Shown here one piece after another: positions 1-8,739 of a DNA stretch of 64,000 bases (its first letter is position 1; each line of letters begins with the position of its first letter). Position numbers and translations under genes: made by a program. The DNA comes from Flavobacterium acetivorans (lineage in GTDB: Bacteria; Bacteroidota; Bacteroidia; Flavobacteriales; Flavobacteriaceae). The stretch lies in the NCBI RefSeq assembly GCF_020911885.1, contig NZ_CP087132.1, positions 620,001 to 684,000 on the forward strand, read 5' to 3'. Below the pieces are notes generated by a model, which worked only from the letters and a program-made list of their open reading frames with translations, was not told the DNA's origin and ran no database searches.

Positions 1-37
1 AAAAAATTACCTACCCAAATAAATCGGATAGGTAATT
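1..37 (-). terminator. Rho-independent terminator of the peptide transporter
   Basis: An 8-bp inverted repeat (ATTACCTA at 6-13, TAGGTAAT at 29-36) is followed on the minus strand by a run of six T (complement of 1-6). It lies about 20 bp past the stop codon of the POT transporter and fits a simple intrinsic terminator. Confidence 0.65.
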
Positions 38-55
38 GTATATAGTTGTTAAATT

Positions 56-1747
56 TTAGCGAACGCCATGCATCATTTTCTTTAATAATGGAGTTAAAGC
101 AAATAAAACTACTGCCGCAATCCCCGTTAAAATTACAAAAACCATGAAGAATTCAAAAAGATTATGAATTTCAAAACCAGCAAAAAATGGATTGGTTGCA
201 CTAATCTGGTTCGACTCTAAAAGCTGCAATTGCTCTGGAGTGGCAGCAACCGTTTTATCTAAAATAGGCTGTAACTCAATTCCCAATTCTTTAGCTTTTG
301 CAAACTTCTCTCCTGTTGCAGGCATGATGGAGCCCAAGGTACCCGATAAAGCATATCCAGCAGCATTAGACAAGAAAAACACACCAAAAAGCAATGAAGA
401 AAAACGTTTTGGTGATAATTTACCTACCAAAGACAATCCTATTGGTGACAAACACAACTCAGCAAAAGTTTGAATTAAATACAAAAGAATCAACCATTTT
501 ATAGCCAGAAGCCCACTGTTTCCTAAATCTTTTACGTTGTATGCAATTATAAAATAACTTAGTGCAATCAACGCCAAGCCAATTGCCTGTTTCACCGGAG
601 ATATTGGTTCTTTACCATTTTCTCTCAATTTATCCCACAAAATACTAAAAGGCAAAGCGAAAGCAAAAACGAAAATTCCGTTGAAAACCTGAACCATTGA
701 GGCTGGCATTTGCCATCCAAACATAAAAGTTCTATCGGTTTGATTTGCGGCAATAAATGTTAAAGAAGATCCTGCTTGCTCAAAAGCCGCCCAGAAAAAT
801 ATAATAAAAAATGCTACAATATAAATAACAAAAATTCGGTCTCTCTCTACTTTTGTCAACGAACTATCCGAAATAATCAATCCCGCCAATGTCAATCCGC
901 TGGCGTAAATAATTGGATAAATTAATGTTTGTATAAAGTTATCTCCATCTAAAATATAACGGAAAACAAAAAACAAAAGCACAAAAGCAATAACAGCTCC
1001 AATTAAAGCTCGTGTTGAGAAAACTGCTTTTTGAGCTTCGCCTTCTTCATAATCAGTAGTATCATTCTTAGAAGGCAAGCCACCTAACGGTTTTCCTTCT
1101 GGAGAAACAACATACTTATTTTTCAATACATAAAAAACAGCTGTTCCAATCAACATCGCAATCGATGCCGCCAAAAATCCCCATTTGAAAGCATGGATAT
1201 TCTGAACACCATTTACCACTTCGTCACCTAAATAAGGACAAATTGTTTGCCCTAAAAAGGCGCCCAAATTGATTCCCATATAGAAAATAGTAAAAGCGGT
1301 ATCTAGTTTTGTTTTTTCTTGTTTTGGATACAAGCTCCCAACCATGCTTGAGATGTTTGGTTTAAAAAATCCATTTCCAAAAATAATAATTCCTAATGCT
1401 GACCACATTAAAGTATTGGCCAAACTCATATTTGAACCAAAAACACTAGCGCTGGTAAACAGTAAAAACTGTCCTATAGCCATCATCAATCCACCCAATA
1501 AAATGCAATTTCTGTTTCCAAAGAAACGATCGGCAATAAAACCACCTAACATTGGAGTTAAGTAACAAAGTCCTAAGAAACCTCCATAAATCAAGGACGC
1601 TTCTGACTCTTTCATTAATAAGGAGTTTACCAGAAATAAGGTAAGAATTGCTCGCATTCCATAGAAATTGAAACGCTCCCACATTTCGGTTCCAAATAAT
1701 ACCCAAAGTCCTTTTGGATGTTTTGATTTTACTGCTGTTTCACTCAT
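56..1747 (-). CDS. POT-family proton-coupled peptide transporter
   Basis: A 563-residue polytopic inner-membrane protein of the proton-dependent oligopeptide transporter family (MFS superfamily), expected to import di- and tripeptides with protons. The family signature ExxERFxxYG is seen at residues 21-30 (EMWERFNFYG), and about 12-14 hydrophobic segments follow. A hydrophilic stretch around residues 215-240 separates the two halves. It starts 29 bp after the stop of the dipeptidyl peptidase gene on the same strand, so the two probably form an operon in which the peptidase makes dipeptides and this protein imports them. Substrate range cannot be read from sequence. Confidence 0.93.
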   Translation of the reverse strand: MSETAVKSKHPKGLWVLFGTEMWERFNFYGMRAILTLFLVNSLLMKESEASLIYGGFLGLCYLTPMLGGFIADRFFGNRNCILLGGLMMAIGQFLLFTSASVFGSNMSLANTLMWSALGIIIFGNGFFKPNISSMVGSLYPKQEKTKLDTAFTIFYMGINLGAFLGQTICPYLGDEVVNGVQNIHAFKWGFLAASIAMLIGTAVFYVLKNKYVVSPEGKPLGGLPSKNDTTDYEEGEAQKAVFSTRALIGAVIAFVLLFFVFRYILDGDNFIQTLIYPIIYASGLTLAGLIISDSSLTKVERDRIFVIYIVAFFIIFFWAAFEQAGSSLTFIAANQTDRTFMFGWQMPASMVQVFNGIFVFAFALPFSILWDKLRENGKEPISPVKQAIGLALIALSYFIIAYNVKDLGNSGLLAIKWLILLYLIQTFAELCLSPIGLSLVGKLSPKRFSSLLFGVFFLSNAAGYALSGTLGSIMPATGEKFAKAKELGIELQPILDKTVAATPEQLQLLESNQISATNPFFAGFEIHNLFEFFMVFVILTGIAAVVLFALTPLLKKMMHGVR

Positions 1748-1776
1748 TTTTATTATATTGGGTTATTAGTTTTATG

Positions 1777-3945
1777 TTATAAATTTTCTTTGATGAAATT
1801 GGTCATTTTAGTGTACAATTGAACTCTGGTTTTACCACCATAAATTCCATGATTTTTATCCGGATAAATCTGTGAATCAAATTGCTTGTTAGCCTGAATC
1901 AAAGCTTCCATCATTTGCATCGAATTCTGCACATGCACATTATCATCGGCACTTCCATGAATCAAAAGAAATTTCCCTTTCAATTTCTCCACATGGTTTA
2001 TTGGCGAATTATCGTCATAACCGCTTGCGTTCTCTTGTGGAGTTTGCATGTATCTTTCGGTATAAATACTGTCATAAAATCTCCAATTCGTCACTGGCGC
2101 AACAGCAATTGCCATTTTAAAGGTATCATTCCCTTTCAAAAGACAATTAGAAGCCATAAATCCTCCATAAGACCAGCCAAATATACCTATTCTGGATTTA
2201 TCTACAAATGAATAATTTCCTATCATTTTAGCGGCATCGATTTGATCTTCCACTTCATACTTTCCTAATTGTAATTGAGTCACTTTCTTAAAATCGGCTC
2301 CTTTAAAACCGGTTCCTCTTCCGTCAACGCAAGCTACAATATAACCTTGTTGCGCCAGCATCATAAACCAATAATCATTGCTACCAATACCTTGATTAGC
2401 TACCTGCTGAGAACCCGGACCAGAATACTGATGCATGAAAACCGGATATTTTTTGTTGGGATCAAAATCTTTTGGTTTAATCATCCAAGCGTTTAATTCG
2501 ATTCCTTTGGCTGTTTTTAAAACAAAAAACTCTTTTACTGGCAAATCATAGGCTTTTAATTTGGAAGCCAGTGCAGCGTTATCTTCAATAACTTGTAGTT
2601 GTTTCCCTGATTTGGATTCATTCAAAGAATAGCTAACAGGCTGTGTGGCATTAGAAAAAGTTCCAATAAAATATTCGAAATTTGGACTAAAGGTAGCGCC
2701 ACTTGTTCCAGTTCCGGTAGACAAGCGCACTTTGTTTTTTCCATTTAGACCTATTCTATAAACATCACGATTAATAGAACCATTCTCTACCGATTGATAA
2801 AAAATAGTATTTGATTTTTCGTCAAAACCATAATAATTAGTTACTTCCCAGTTTCCTTTGGTTACTTGGTTTTTCAACTTCCCATTTTTGTCATATACAT
2901 AAATATGATTGAAACCGTCTTTTTCACTTGTCCAAATAAAACTGTTGTCTTTTAAGAAAGTTAAATTATCTGTTACATCCACATAAGCTTTATCTTTTTC
3001 GTTCAAAACCACTTTTGATACGCCTGTGTTTCCTTCTACAAACAATAAGTCTAAATTGTTTTGATGACGATTTAAAACCTGAGCCGATAAAACATTGGCA
3101 TCATTTGTCCATTGCAGTCTGGCAATGTAGAAATCATTATAGTTGCCCAAATCGATTTTTTTGGTGTCTTTAGAGGCTGCGTCAAATATATGCAATGAAA
3201 CTAGAGAATTTTTTTCTCCAGCTTTTGGATATTTGAATGTTTCAATCGTAGGGTACAAATCTTTGTGAAACATAGACATTGAAAATTCTGGAACCTGACT
3301 TTCGTCAAAGCGAATGTAAGCCAGTTTCTTACTGTCTTTACTCCAATCAAATGCTCTCACAAAAGCGAATTCTTCTTCGTAAACCCAGTCCGTTATTCCA
3401 TTGATAACCGCATTTTTCTTACCGTCAGTAGTAATTTGAACCGTCGCTTTTGAATCGATATCATAAACATAAAGATTATTCTCTTTGGCATAAGCAATCT
3501 TTTTTCCATCAGGTGAGAAAGTAGGTTCTTGCACCTGAAAATCGAATAATTTTGTCAATGCCTTAGTTGTCGTATTATATAAATAGTAATCGGCAGTAAA
3601 GGAATGACGGAAAATTTGTTTCGTATTACAAGCTAACAAAATATTTTTCTCTGCAGCATCGAAGGTGTAGCTGTCAATCATTGGCAAACCAGAATGGTTT
3701 TTTGTATCAATGAGTGTAGATGTTTTCTTAAGAGTTGCAAAATCATACAAATCGATTTGCATCGACCGTGCTGCTCTATTGAAATTCAAGACCGTATACT
3801 GGTTAGAATTTTTCATGGACTGCAATTCATCCATTCCTTGGGCACGGAAAGTACCATTATAAATTTCCTCAACGGATATCTTCTGTTGTCCAAAAACGGA
3901 AAAACATAAAAATAAAAATAAGACCGTAACTTGCTTAGAATTCAT
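1777..3945 (-). CDS. Dipeptidyl peptidase IV (S9 family)
   Basis: A 722-residue secreted serine exopeptidase that removes N-terminal dipeptides, usually X-Pro or X-Ala. A signal peptide covers residues 1-19, ending near VFGQQ. The N-terminal half is the DPP-IV beta-propeller (PF00930), and it contains the paired glutamates WVYEEEFAF that hold the substrate amino terminus. The C-terminal alpha/beta hydrolase carries the triad: Ser592 in GWSYGG, Asp667 or Asp668 in SADDNVH, and His699 in KNHGIYGG. Length is normal for the family. It is first in a probable operon with the POT transporter and is divergent from the HMG-CoA reductase gene. Confidence 0.95.
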   Translation of the reverse strand: MNSKQVTVLFLFLCFSVFGQQKISVEEIYNGTFRAQGMDELQSMKNSNQYTVLNFNRAARSMQIDLYDFATLKKTSTLIDTKNHSGLPMIDSYTFDAAEKNILLACNTKQIFRHSFTADYYLYNTTTKALTKLFDFQVQEPTFSPDGKKIAYAKENNLYVYDIDSKATVQITTDGKKNAVINGITDWVYEEEFAFVRAFDWSKDSKKLAYIRFDESQVPEFSMSMFHKDLYPTIETFKYPKAGEKNSLVSLHIFDAASKDTKKIDLGNYNDFYIARLQWTNDANVLSAQVLNRHQNNLDLLFVEGNTGVSKVVLNEKDKAYVDVTDNLTFLKDNSFIWTSEKDGFNHIYVYDKNGKLKNQVTKGNWEVTNYYGFDEKSNTIFYQSVENGSINRDVYRIGLNGKNKVRLSTGTGTSGATFSPNFEYFIGTFSNATQPVSYSLNESKSGKQLQVIEDNAALASKLKAYDLPVKEFFVLKTAKGIELNAWMIKPKDFDPNKKYPVFMHQYSGPGSQQVANQGIGSNDYWFMMLAQQGYIVACVDGRGTGFKGADFKKVTQLQLGKYEVEDQIDAAKMIGNYSFVDKSRIGIFGWSYGGFMASNCLLKGNDTFKMAIAVAPVTNWRFYDSIYTERYMQTPQENASGYDDNSPINHVEKLKGKFLLIHGSADDNVHVQNSMQMMEALIQANKQFDSQIYPDKNHGIYGGKTRVQLYTKMTNFIKENL

Positions 3946-4090
3946 ACTATTGATTTATATATAAAAAAGACCCCAATTTTAGTGAAAAAATTACAATTAC
4001 ATAACATTTTATATGTTAAATATTAAAAACAATATTTTTAAGCTCGTATTAATGACGATTAGAAAATGACTAATAAAACCGCTAAAAACG

Positions 4091-4098
4091 TATCTTTG
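4091..4098 (+). promoter_or_regulatory. -7 box upstream of HMG-CoA reductase
   Basis: TATCTTTG matches the Bacteroidota -7 consensus TAnnTTTG exactly, 28 bp before the ATG at 4127. No clear -33 TTG is seen at the usual spacing, so this call rests on one box. Confidence 0.5.
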
Positions 4099-4126
4099 CC
4101 ACTAATTACATTATAATCTATTGAAA

Positions 4127-5443
4127 ATGAATAAGCCTGTTGCCGGATTTTCAAAACTATCCAAAGAAGAAAAAATAAACTGGATTGCCAAAGAATACTT
4201 TTCAACGCCTCTTGAAGCCATAACTTTACTGAAAAACTATTGGAATTCAGACGAAAAAATACAAAAGTTACACGATGAGTTCATCGAAAACACCATCAGT
4301 AACTTCTACATTCCCCTTGGTGTGGCTCCTAATTTCCTAATTAATGGAAAATACCAAACCATTCCGATGGCAATTGAAGAAAGCTCTGTAGTTGCTGCTG
4401 CTGCTAAATCCGCTAAATTTTGGTCTACTCGAGGCGGATTCAAAGCCACAGTAATTAATACTGAAAAAATAGGTCAAGTGCACTTCTTGTTTAAAGGTGA
4501 TGTTTCCAAATTAGAATTATTCTTTGCTCAAACAAAAGCAAAGTTTTTTTCGGAAACGAAAAGCATCACAAAAAACATGCAAAAAAGAGGTGGCGGAATC
4601 CTGGATATTGTCCTGAAAGACAAAACCAACTTGCTAGACAATTATTTTCAACTTCATGCCACTTTTGAAACTAAAGACAGCATGGGGGCTAACTTTATCA
4701 ACTCTTGTTTGGAACAATTTGCCAAAACATTAAAACAAGAAGCCCAATCCTACGAACTTTTTACCGAAACAGAAAAAGAGCTTCAGGTCATTATGAGCAT
4801 TCTTTCAAATTATGTTCCCAATTGTATCGTACGTGCCGAAGTTTCCTGTCCAATTGAGGATTTAACAGAAAAACACATCACAAACCCACAAGACTTTGCC
4901 GAACGCTTCGTTCAGGCCGTTCAAATTGCCGAAGTAGAACCTTATCGAGCTGTAACCCATAATAAAGGAATCATGAACGGAATTGACGCCGTAGTGCTTG
5001 CTACAGGCAATGACTTCCGCGCCGTTGAAGCAGGAATCCATGCCTATGCCGCAAAATCCGGTCATTATTCCAGTTTATCGCATGCCAAAATAGAAAATGG
5101 CATTTTCAAATTCTGGCTCGAAATTCCTTTAGCACTAGGAACCGTTGGCGGATTAACCTCTTTGCATCCACTGGTAAAACTATCTTTGGAAATGCTCGAA
5201 AACCCTTCTGCCAAAGAACTAATGCAGACTGTGGCAGTTGCCGGTTTAGCACAAAACTTCGCTGCTTTGCGCTCCTTGACAACCACAGGAATTCAGGACG
5301 GCCACATGAAAATGCATTTGAATAATATCTTAAATCAATTTGAAGCCAATGAAGATGAACGCATCTTGATTCAAAAGCACTTTAAATTGAATGCCGTTTC
5401 ACATAGTGCCGTTGTCGAATTGATTGAAAATTTAAGAAAATAA
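4127..5443 (+). CDS. Hydroxymethylglutaryl-CoA reductase (class II type)
   Basis: Interconverts HMG-CoA and mevalonate, the committed step of the mevalonate route to isoprenoids. The protein has 438 residues from the ATG at 4127; a TTG six bases upstream is in frame but less likely. Class II active-site residues are all visible: Glu84/Glu85 (IEESSVVAA), Lys280 in HNKGIMNG, Asp296 in TGNDFRAVE and His393 in GHMKMH, plus DSMGANF for nucleotide binding. Class II enzymes are often labelled degradative, but in flavobacteria, which use the mevalonate pathway, this one is expected to be biosynthetic. A GHMP kinase follows 61 bp downstream. Confidence 0.93.
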   Translation: MNKPVAGFSKLSKEEKINWIAKEYFSTPLEAITLLKNYWNSDEKIQKLHDEFIENTISNFYIPLGVAPNFLINGKYQTIPMAIEESSVVAAAAKSAKFWSTRGGFKATVINTEKIGQVHFLFKGDVSKLELFFAQTKAKFFSETKSITKNMQKRGGGILDIVLKDKTNLLDNYFQLHATFETKDSMGANFINSCLEQFAKTLKQEAQSYELFTETEKELQVIMSILSNYVPNCIVRAEVSCPIEDLTEKHITNPQDFAERFVQAVQIAEVEPYRAVTHNKGIMNGIDAVVLATGNDFRAVEAGIHAYAAKSGHYSSLSHAKIENGIFKFWLEIPLALGTVGGLTSLHPLVKLSLEMLENPSAKELMQTVAVAGLAQNFAALRSLTTTGIQDGHMKMHLNNILNQFEANEDERILIQKHFKLNAVSHSAVVELIENLRK

Positions 5444-5458
5444 TTATCGCTTTCAGAA

Positions 5459-5491
5459 AACCCTTCCAGAGTTTAAAACTCTGGAAGGGTT
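5459..5491. repeat. Perfect 16-bp palindromic repeat (REP-like)
   Basis: AACCCTTCCAGAGTTT at 5459-5474 is exactly mirrored at 5476-5491 around a single A, giving a 33-nt perfect stem-loop. It lies between the HMG-CoA reductase stop and the GHMP kinase start, 14 bp before the latter. Only a short TAAAAAG follows, so it is a poor terminator. It looks like a dispersed palindromic element that could fold in the transcript. Confidence 0.75.
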
Positions 5492-5504
5492 AAAAAGAAC
5501 AAAA

Positions 5505-6422
5505 ATGAAACAAGAATTTTACAGCAACGGAAAACTATTAATTACAGGGGAATATCTGGTTCTCGATGGCGCCAAAGCTTTTGCACTTCCTACTAAATTT
5601 GGTCAAAACTTACTTATTGACGAAGGTAAAAACCAAGAGATAACTTGGAAAAGCTATGATTCAGATGGAAAAATCTGGTTTGAAGAAAACATTTCTTTTG
5701 CCGAAATTTCGTCTTTTAAGATCCCAGAAATGGAATCCGTAAAAACAACCTTATTAGAAATTCTACACCAAGCTTTTTTATTAAATCCTGATTTCTTAAA
5801 AACGTCCAAGGGTTACACCATCACAACCCAACTTACTTTTCCTAGAAAATGGGGATTAGGAACTTCGTCCACGCTAATCAATAATATTGCACAATGGCTG
5901 CAAATAGATGCATTTGAACTTCTCAACAATAGTTTTGGAGGTAGCGGTTACGATATTGCTTGCGCTCAAAACAATTTTCCTATTTTGTATCATTTAGAAC
6001 AAGGAAAAGCTGTGGTCGAAAAAATAACTTTTGCTCCTGAGTTCAGCCAAAACATCTATTTTGTTTATCTCAATAAAAAACAAAACAGCAAATCATCCAT
6101 AGCTAAATACCGAACCAACAAAAGTTTCAAACCAGAAAAGACCATCGAAAAGATTGATGCACTAACTCAAGTCCTTTTACACACAAATGATTTGAACCTA
6201 TTTTCAGAAACTATAAACGCACACGAAGCCTTGATGAGCCATGTATTAGAAACAAGCACCGTAAAAGAAACTTTATTTCCTGATTTTGAAGGAGCCATAA
6301 AAAGCTTGGGAGCTTGGGGAGGCGATTTCATCATGGTGGTTGCTAAAGAAGATCCAAGCCATTATTTTAGCTCAAAAGGATTTGACACCATTATCACTTA
6401 CAAAGACATGATTTTAAGCTAG
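5505..6422 (+). CDS. GYDIA-family GHMP kinase
   Basis: A 305-residue kinase of the GHMP superfamily (galactokinase, homoserine kinase, mevalonate kinase, phosphomevalonate kinase). Visible parts are an N-terminal GEYLVLDGA, the ATP-loop-like KWGLGTSST around residue 120, and the SGYDIA motif near residue 147 that gives the family its name. The substrate is not certain. Its position behind HMG-CoA reductase suggests a mevalonate-pathway step. Mevalonate kinase and mevalonate pyrophosphate decarboxylase are encoded elsewhere in the window but no classical phosphomevalonate kinase is, so this is a candidate for that role. Confidence 0.85.
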   Translation: MKQEFYSNGKLLITGEYLVLDGAKAFALPTKFGQNLLIDEGKNQEITWKSYDSDGKIWFEENISFAEISSFKIPEMESVKTTLLEILHQAFLLNPDFLKTSKGYTITTQLTFPRKWGLGTSSTLINNIAQWLQIDAFELLNNSFGGSGYDIACAQNNFPILYHLEQGKAVVEKITFAPEFSQNIYFVYLNKKQNSKSSIAKYRTNKSFKPEKTIEKIDALTQVLLHTNDLNLFSETINAHEALMSHVLETSTVKETLFPDFEGAIKSLGAWGGDFIMVVAKEDPSHYFSSKGFDTIITYKDMILS

Positions 6423-6468
6423 ACTAAGCCCATTACTTTTTGTGCTTTGATATTTAAAATAAATCCAT

Positions 6469-6503
6469 AAAAAAACCGATACACAAAGCGTATCGGTTTT
6501 TTT
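6469..6503. terminator. Bidirectional terminator between convergent genes
   Basis: AAACCGATAC and GTATCGGTTT pair across a 6-7 nt loop, with an A-run on the left and a T-run on the right. It serves the GHMP kinase on the plus strand and the parvulin gene on the minus strand. Confidence 0.88.
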
Positions 6504-6535
6504 ATGAGTGAATTAGTAATTTACCTTAAGTGAAA

Positions 6536-8632
6536 TTAATAATTGAATTGTTTTCTATTGTCTTTAATTTCTGCACTGTTTTTAAGAGCTGGTAAAACTC
6601 TGTTTACATCACCAGCAGCCTGTGCTTTTAATTTAGCTACATAAGGAGTGTGATCTTTCAAAGCTGGAGCTTTAGTAGTACTGATGTTTTTAACAACATA
6701 TACTCCTGTATTCCCTTCGATTGGTGCTGATAATTTATTTGCCGCTAGTGCAAATGCATTACCTACCACTTTAGGCTCTAAACCTACCCCTGTTAACATT
6801 GGATTATCCATAGTTACATCTGCAACTTGAAGAACTGAAGAACCCGCTGCTTTTGCAATAGCTTCCAAAGAACTTCCAGTCATTTTGGCTTTGATTAATT
6901 CGGCTTTTTTCTTGTTTTTAAGAATTGACTCTACATAAGGTCTCGCCTGAGTAACAGAAACTAATCCCGAATCGTCAATACTTTTCACTCTTGCGATAAC
7001 GTGACCAATGTTAGCCACTTCAAAACGTTTTACCGTACCTACTTTAGAATCTCCTTCAAAAGCCCATCTTACAATTGCTCTTTGATTTCCAAGTGGTCCA
7101 AAGTTTTCGTCCATTGCAGCAACAGTAACTGGAGCTGCGATAGTAAGCTTCATTTCTTTAGCTACTTTATTGAAATCTTTATCTGCAGCATCCATTTCAA
7201 ATTTAGTTGCCTCTGTAAATATTTTATCCGAAGTAGCTTCAGAAGCTTCTACTTTTTGAGCTACAGTCGCTAAACGAATTCCATCTTGTTTATCGGCAAT
7301 TTTAATGATGTGAAAACCAAAGTCAGTTTCTACTAAACCTACTTTTCCTATCCCATTATTGAATACGAAATCATTGAATGGTTTTACCATTTGATTTTGT
7401 TCAAAATAACCTAAATCTCCACCTTGTTGAGCCGAAGAATCATCAGAGTTCGTGAAAGCTAGCATTAAGAAACTATCTGGATTAGCATTTACCTGAGCCA
7501 AAATAGATTCTGCTTTTGCTTTTGCTTCTTCTTTAGTTCTTTTCTCTTTCTTATTAGGAACTTGTGTTCCTTCATAGCTAATCAAAATATGACTTGCTTT
7601 AGCGCTTACGCCCGCTTTTTTGCCCATAGATTTAGAAATACAGTAGTATTTTCCAAACATATAAGGACCATAAACTTCTCCAGGAGCAAGATTGAATAAT
7701 CTATCAGCATCTATAGCTGGCAAATCTTTCTTAGCAACATATGTAGAATCATAAGGTACATCAGAATTTGAATTTACAAATTCAACTGTGTTTTTAGCCG
7801 ATTTAAAACCAGCCAAAGTATCGTTTTTACCCGTTGCTTGGTTATACACTACACTGCCTGAAAGCAAAGCTGTTATTCTTGACTTCACCTCAGCCACATC
7901 AGCTGCAGAAGCTTTATCTTCAATTAAAACATATTCTACTTCGCGAGTTTCATCTGCTTTAAATTTCTTTTCGTTTTTCTTCATATAATCCAAAATCTCA
8001 GCATCAGTAACTTTTACATCACTGTCTTTAATCGTAGAATACAATCCGGCAACATAAGCAAAGTTTACTTTATTAGCTTCCATTTCATATTTCAGCTTTC
8101 CTTCACTTTCTGTTGTAAAAGCGCTCGCTTTAATCAACGTATTATAGATTTGATATTTTGCGTTTAATTCAGCGTCTTTTTCTCTATCTTTTAAAAATTG
8201 AGCTTGTGCAGGATTTGCTTTAAAATATTCTTTGAACTTTGCAAGATCAAATATTCCGGCAGCATTCAAAAACATAGGATTTCTACCAATATTTTGATCT
8301 GCTTTCAAAACTTCCATTAAGTGTTTCTCTCCAACTCTTAATCCAATTTTATCAAATTCAGAAGTCAACAAAGCAATAGTAACCTCTTGATCCCAAACTC
8401 TGTTTGCAGCTGCTGTAGCAGTAATCCCTTGACCACTTTTCTCAACATTACCTACTTTAATTCTAAAATCTTCAAATGAAATATCTTTTCCATTGATACT
8501 CCCTACATCTTTTGACGTACTGTCGAAACTACCACTTTTAAATAAATCACCTATGATAAATGCAAATAAAGCCAATGCGATAACTGCAATCATTAAAGCG
8601 GAACGTTGTCTAATTTTTGATAAAACTGCCAT
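6536..8632 (-). CDS. SurA/PpiD-like peptidyl-prolyl isomerase
   Basis: A 698-residue periplasmic foldase anchored by one N-terminal transmembrane helix (about residues 12-29), the layout of PpiD. An N-terminal SurA-type chaperone domain follows. A parvulin PPIase domain lies at about residues 330-445, with KASHILISY at its start, GGDLGYF in the middle and FGFHIIKI at its end. The C-terminal part is a second chaperone-like region. The start at 8632 (MAVLSKIRQ) is chosen over an upstream ATG because it places the basic residues just before the membrane helix. It is last in the coaX-lptC gene run, consistent with outer-membrane protein folding. Confidence 0.92.
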   Translation of the reverse strand: MAVLSKIRQRSALMIAVIALALFAFIIGDLFKSGSFDSTSKDVGSINGKDISFEDFRIKVGNVEKSGQGITATAAANRVWDQEVTIALLTSEFDKIGLRVGEKHLMEVLKADQNIGRNPMFLNAAGIFDLAKFKEYFKANPAQAQFLKDREKDAELNAKYQIYNTLIKASAFTTESEGKLKYEMEANKVNFAYVAGLYSTIKDSDVKVTDAEILDYMKKNEKKFKADETREVEYVLIEDKASAADVAEVKSRITALLSGSVVYNQATGKNDTLAGFKSAKNTVEFVNSNSDVPYDSTYVAKKDLPAIDADRLFNLAPGEVYGPYMFGKYYCISKSMGKKAGVSAKASHILISYEGTQVPNKKEKRTKEEAKAKAESILAQVNANPDSFLMLAFTNSDDSSAQQGGDLGYFEQNQMVKPFNDFVFNNGIGKVGLVETDFGFHIIKIADKQDGIRLATVAQKVEASEATSDKIFTEATKFEMDAADKDFNKVAKEMKLTIAAPVTVAAMDENFGPLGNQRAIVRWAFEGDSKVGTVKRFEVANIGHVIARVKSIDDSGLVSVTQARPYVESILKNKKKAELIKAKMTGSSLEAIAKAAGSSVLQVADVTMDNPMLTGVGLEPKVVGNAFALAANKLSAPIEGNTGVYVVKNISTTKAPALKDHTPYVAKLKAQAAGDVNRVLPALKNSAEIKDNRKQFNY

Positions 8633-8739
8633 TTTTATTGTTGTTAATTTTATATTCAGTTTGCGAAAATACAATTATATGATTAATATTTATACTAGTA
8701 GCGTTTTATTTTACAAAAAAAATGTTTTTATAAAATAAA

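Noticed and set aside
4002..4018. TAACAT-TTTAT-ATGTTA inverted repeat between the dipeptidyl peptidase and HMG-CoA reductase genes
   Set aside because: Short, AT-only and unsupported by a nearby regulator gene.
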